NCBI GenBank assembly: GCA_964569425.1
Contig: CAZMVD010000166.1
Span: forward strand, 1 to 7,831
From: JACQXM01 sp964569425
GTDB taxonomy: Bacteria > Planctomycetota > Phycisphaerae > UBA1845
Reading direction: 5' to 3'
Length of the DNA: 7,831 bases
Shown: positions 5,107 through 7,831 of the stretch, one piece after another
How positions within the stretch are numbered: position 1 is the first letter of the stretch
Layout: every line of letters starts with the position of its first letter
Notes under the pieces: generated by a model
What the model was told of the DNA's origin: nothing
Seen by the model: only the letters and a program-made list of their open reading frames with translations
Databases searched by the model: none
Translations under genes and position numbers: made by a program

Positions 5107-6204
5107 CTACCTTCCCGGCGAAAAAAACCGCTTGATGCTGTCGTAAATATCGTCCTTGGTGTTCACCCGCGTGGTGATGACCGCCTCCTCCTTGCCGAGG
5201 TGCTCGTTGAGCACGTTGAAGAAGTTGCCGCTGCCATAGGCGCTGGCCACCTGGCAGTAGCCGAACATGTTGACGGCGTTGAGCAGGTGCTCGCGGAGCA
5301 GGGCGCAGCACTCGCGGCTGTCCGATTCGCTGCTGTTGTCGCCGTCGGAGAAGTGGAACAGGTAGATGTTCCAGTCGGTGGGGGCGTAGCTCTTGTCGAT
5401 CAGTTCGCGCGCCACGCGAAACGCGCTGCTGATGCGCGTGCCGCCGTCCTCGCGAATGCGGAAAAAGGTTTCGCGATCCACTTCGGCGGCGCGGACGTCG
5501 TGCACGATGTAGCGGCTTTCGATGCCCTGGTAGTTCTTACGCAGCCAGGCGTCGATCCAGAACGCCTCCAGCCGCACCATCTCCTTCTGCTCGTCGCCCA
5601 TCGAGCCGGAAACGTCCATCATGTAGATGATCGCCGCGTTCGATTGCGGATTGAGCACCGTCTTCCAACTGCGGTACATTTTGTCGCGCCGCTCGAAGAT
5701 GATCCGCGGGGCGTCCGGGTTGTACAGGCCGGACATGATCTGCCGTCGCAGGGCCCGACGAAACGTGCGCTTGAAATGGCGCAGCGATTCCGGCCCGGAC
5801 TGGCGGATGCCGATGTAGCGGTCGCGCTCCGCGGTGATGCGGTGCTTGCCCTTGGGCTTGATCCGCGGGAGCTTGAGTTCTTCGCCGAGGATCTCGGCCA
5901 GTTCGTCGAGGCTGACGTCGACCTCGAGGATGTGCCGCCCTTCCTGCTCGCCGCCGGGGCCCATGCCGTCGCCGTCGCCCAGGGCGTCGCCAGGTTTGCC
6001 TTCCCCCTTGCCCACGCCGGAGTCGTTGTTGTCGCCATAGCGAAAATGCGGCGTTTCGATGCCCTTGACCGGGATGCTGATGTACTTCTGCCCTTCGCGC
6101 CCGAGCAACTCGCCGCGGGTGAGAAACTTGCGCAGATCTTCGCGGATCTTTCCCTTGACGATCTTGCGGAAGCGCTGGTGGTCGTTGTTGATTTGTAAAA
6201 TCAT
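5107..6204 (-). CDS. yeaH: YeaH/YhbH family protein (DUF444) with von Willebrand A-like domain
   Basis: This 365-residue protein is of the YeaH (E. coli)/YhbH (Bacillus) family, encoded next to PrkA. The N-terminal part has the family segments RFRKIVKGKIREDLRKFL (11-28) and YISIPVKGIETPHFRYG (41-57), then a glycine- and acid-rich stretch (58-90). The C-terminal VWA-like domain carries a MIDAS-type motif, DVSGSM (197-202), with GGTRIS (254-259) and FSDGDN (285-290) as likely further metal-site loops. VWA domains bind divalent metal and mediate protein contacts; family members are thought to act with the PrkA kinase under nutrient stress. The ATG at 6204 (MILQINNDHQRF) is preferred over 6306 because family proteins start here and the longer frame reads through the GGC-heptamer repeat. 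Only a weak AGGG precedes the start. It lies downstream of prkA, separated by the four-helix-bundle gene, and 102 bases before spoVR. Confidence 0.94.
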   Translation of the reverse strand: MILQINNDHQRFRKIVKGKIREDLRKFLTRGELLGREGQKYISIPVKGIETPHFRYGDNNDSGVGKGEGKPGDALGDGDGMGPGGEQEGRHILEVDVSLDELAEILGEELKLPRIKPKGKHRITAERDRYIGIRQSGPESLRHFKRTFRRALRRQIMSGLYNPDAPRIIFERRDKMYRSWKTVLNPQSNAAIIYMMDVSGSMGDEQKEMVRLEAFWIDAWLRKNYQGIESRYIVHDVRAAEVDRETFFRIREDGGTRISSAFRVARELIDKSYAPTDWNIYLFHFSDGDNSSESDSRECCALLREHLLNAVNMFGYCQVASAYGSGNFFNVLNEHLGKEEAVITTRVNTKDDIYDSIKRFFSPGR

Positions 6205-6237
6205 CGGAGCCCTGACGAAGGGAGAGAGTCGATCCAA

Positions 6238-6267
6238 AGGCGTGAGGCGAGGGGCGTGAGGCACGAG
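6238..6267. repeat. Left arm of heptamer-built inverted repeat flanking the four-helix-bundle gene
   Basis: On the plus strand the units are GGCGTGA, GGCGAGG, GGCGTGA, GGCACGA from 6239. The 30-base segment matches the reverse complement of 6782-6811 at 25 of 30 positions. It sits 33 bases before the yeaH start. Confidence 0.75.
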
Positions 6268-6343
6268 TCTCCGCCTGGAAATACGGTAGTTGCCCGTGCG
6301 GCGCACCGCGCAGAGTTCAGCGTCAGAAGAACTTCGACAGGAT

Positions 6344-6727
6344 TCATCCCTTTTTTCCCACCGACCGGTTCAACGATCGCACCAATCCACTGAGGATCCG
6401 GTCAACTTCGATCACCATCTGATCGCAGGTTGTCAGCGACGATGCCTCTCCAAAACCGAGTTCTCTCGCCAAGACCAATTGGGTGTCGACTTCCGCCAAC
6501 GAGCCCCGCGCCATGTCCAAGAAACGCAGGTAATCCTGCGTTCGGCGCCGTCCATACCCTTCCGCAATATTGGATGGTACGGACACGGCGGCGCGACGCA
6601 ATTGACTGACAAGACCAAACCGTTCCGAATCGGGGAAGTCCGCAGAAAGTTGGTAAATTCGCTTGCAAAGCTGAATCGCTTTCTGCCAGGCAATCAAATC
6701 TCGGTAAGACTTGATTTCGGCTCCCAT
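6344..6727 (-). CDS. Four-helix-bundle protein (23S rRNA intervening-sequence/S23 type)
   Basis: This 127-residue protein has the hallmarks of the family found in 23S rRNA intervening sequences and many other loci: YRDLIAWQKAIQL (8-20), FPDSERFGLVSQLRRAAVSV (31-50), PSNIAEGYGR (51-60) and FLDMARGSLAEVDTQLVLA (69-87). The length is typical. Structural members form pentamers of four-helix bundles, and relatives (Avd) bind nucleic acid in diversity-generating retroelements. Function outside rRNA is unknown. The ATG at 6727 has GAGAGGG at 6731-6737. The gene interrupts the usual prkA-yeaH adjacency, and heptamer-built inverted repeats (6238-6267 and 6782-6811) bracket it. It therefore looks like a passenger of a small mobile or once-mobile unit rather than a native part of the stress module. 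No reverse transcriptase or template repeat is in the window. Confidence 0.92.
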   Translation of the reverse strand: MGAEIKSYRDLIAWQKAIQLCKRIYQLSADFPDSERFGLVSQLRRAAVSVPSNIAEGYGRRRTQDYLRFLDMARGSLAEVDTQLVLARELGFGEASSLTTCDQMVIEVDRILSGLVRSLNRSVGKKG

Positions 6728-6730
6728 ACG

Positions 6731-6737
6731 CCCTCTC
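6731..6737 (-). promoter_or_regulatory. Ribosome binding site of the four-helix-bundle gene
   Basis: GAGAGGG on the minus strand, 3 bases before the ATG at 6727. The spacing is a little short but it is the only candidate nearby. Confidence 0.5.
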
Positions 6738-6781
6738 GATGCGCGTCAACCTCTCCTGAATACCAATTGCCCTTGTTTTCC

Positions 6782-6811
6782 CTCTCGCCTCTCGCCCCAC
6801 GCCTCTCGCCT
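6782..6811. repeat. Right arm of heptamer-built inverted repeat, starting at the prkA stop codon
   Basis: On the minus strand, after the A of the prkA stop codon region, the units read GGCGAGA, GGCGTGG, GGCGAGA, GGCGAGA. The segment overlaps the last two bases of the prkA TAG (6812-6810) and is the inverted counterpart of 6238-6267. Together the arms enclose 514 bases containing the four-helix-bundle gene. Confidence 0.75.
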
Positions 6812-7831
6812 ACTCCTTCTTCTTCGTATCCCCCCGCGCGAAAATGCTCGCCACGTAATTCAACACATCCGTCGCGCTCGTCTCGTTGTAGCCGAAGTAC
6901 TTGATGAGCCGCTGCTTGACCACGTCGATCTTGGCCTGGGTTTCGTCGTCGATCACGCCGGAGACCACGTTCTTGAGCTTGATGGTGTCGCGCTGGTCCT
7001 CGAACAGCTTGAGTTCCAGGGCCTTGTGCAGCCGCGCGTTGGTGTGGTATTCGAACTTTTTGCCGTCCAGCGAGAGCGCCCCGATGTAATTCATGATCTC
7101 CTGGCGGAAATCGTCCTTGCGGCTCTCGGGAATGTCGATCTTTTCCTCGATGGAGCGCATCAGCCGTTCGTCGGGCTGCTCGTCCTTGCCGGTGTAGCGG
7201 TTGCGCACCTTCTCGTGCTGCGTGTAGGCCCGCACGTTTTCGATGTAGTTGGAGCACAGCCGCATGATCGCGTCCTCGTCGGCGGAAATGGCCCGCTGCA
7301 CCTCGGACTTGAGAATGTCCTCGTATTCCTCGCGCACCGAACCGAGCAACTCGCGACAACGCACCTTGGTCTCCTCGTCGGTGATCAGGCTGTGGTGCGA
7401 AAGGCCCGACTCCAACTCGTTCATCACCATGAACGGGTTGATGCACTTTTCCTGGATGGCCTGATCGCTCACCAGCGAGTTGGAGAGCTTGTCCTGAATG
7501 TAGCGCGGACTGATGCCCTGCATGCCCTCGCGCGGCGCCTCCTCGCGCAGCTCGCGGATGGAGTCTTCCGTGAAGTTGGGAATGCTCTTGCCGTTGTACA
7601 GCTTGAGCTTTTGCATCAACGTCAACCCTGCCTTCTTGGGTTCCTCCATGCGTGTGAGCACCGCCCACATCGCGGCCATCTCGATGGTGTGCGGCGCGAT
7701 GTGGATGCCCCGGATGCGCTGCTTGTTGAAGTCCTTGGCGTAAATGGCGATTTCATCGTCGAGGCGCGTGTTGTAGGGCACGTCGATCTTGATCGTCCGG
7801 TCGCGGAACGCCTCCATCAGCTCGTTGCTCT
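6810..7831 (-). CDS. prkA: PrkA family serine protein kinase, C-terminal part (cut by window edge)
   Basis: The visible 339 or so residues are the C-terminal half of PrkA (E. coli YeaG), normally about 640-690 residues; the 5' end lies beyond 7831. The frame continues upstream of the Met at 7817 with SNEL. The visible part opens SNELMEAFRDRTIKIDVPYN, matching the end of the AAA+ domain where PrkA proteins read SNE...EAF.DR...I.VPY. It then passes through the PrkA C-terminal kinase-like domain (for example YIQDKLSNSLV, INPFMVMNELESG and RLIKYFGYNE near the end). PrkA is a cytoplasmic AAA+ serine kinase, with protease activity also reported for the Bacillus protein. It works in starvation, stationary phase and sporulation, together with YeaH and SpoVR. 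It is the first gene of the visible cluster and reads into the four-helix-bundle unit. The stop is TAG at 6812-6810. Confidence 0.95.
   Translation of the reverse strand, partial: SNELMEAFRDRTIKIDVPYNTRLDDEIAIYAKDFNKQRIRGIHIAPHTIEMAAMWAVLTRMEEPKKAGLTLMQKLKLYNGKSIPNFTEDSIRELREEAPREGMQGISPRYIQDKLSNSLVSDQAIQEKCINPFMVMNELESGLSHHSLITDEETKVRCRELLGSVREEYEDILKSEVQRAISADEDAIMRLCSNYIENVRAYTQHEKVRNRYTGKDEQPDERLMRSIEEKIDIPESRKDDFRQEIMNYIGALSLDGKKFEYHTNARLHKALELKLFEDQRDTIKLKNVVSGVIDDETQAKIDVVKQRLIKYFGYNETSATDVLNYVASIFARGDTKKKE

Noticed and set aside
5032..6198. A 388-codon open frame on the plus strand
   Set aside because: It is antisense to yeaH, with the same skewed composition and no recognisable domain. 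The minus-strand frame has clear family motifs.
6344..6727. Avd accessory gene of a diversity-generating retroelement
   Set aside because: The fold is related, but no reverse transcriptase or template/variable repeat pair is in the window, and the neighbours are a housekeeping stress module.

Overview
The window is high-GC bacterial chromosome, and every convincing gene reads leftwards on the minus strand. It has two parts separated by about 1 kb of repeat-rich, gene-free DNA. No single gene names the host. The palindrome-packed spacer, with recurring CCCCG(A/T)TGGGG cores and hairpins, resembles intergenic repeats I associate with Planctomycetota, so a planctomycete or relative is my best guess (inference, low to moderate confidence).

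Right part (about 3430-7831): a conserved stress module transcribed right to left. It holds the C-terminal half of the serine kinase PrkA (cut by the window edge), a YeaH/YhbH (DUF444) von Willebrand A protein and a complete SpoVR/YcgB protein. In well-studied bacteria these three are co-expressed in stationary phase, nutrient stress or sporulation. A small four-helix-bundle (23S rRNA intervening-sequence/S23 type) gene sits between prkA and yeaH. It is bracketed by a 30-bp imperfect inverted repeat built of heptamers beginning GGC, so it looks inserted. A different run of GGC-heptamers lies between yeaH and spoVR, immediately before the spoVR start.

Middle (2426-3432): no credible gene. It contains a cluster of small hairpins, two related 31-bp palindromes in opposite orientation whose stems differ by compensatory changes, a larger inverted repeat around one of them, and a 73-bp tandem repeat.

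Left part (1-2425): three minus-strand genes that look like an integron cassette array without an integrase in view. A HARE-HTH plus GIY-YIG nuclease-like gene is followed by a degenerate attC-like site. Then comes an HNH-like zinc-motif gene whose TAA stop lies inside a well-formed attC site (701-792). Last is a small VOC (glyoxalase-fold) protein with an N-terminal hydrophobic segment. Two neighbouring nuclease-like proteins of unknown role in an attC-bounded setting make an anti-phage or DNA-processing role plausible but unproven.
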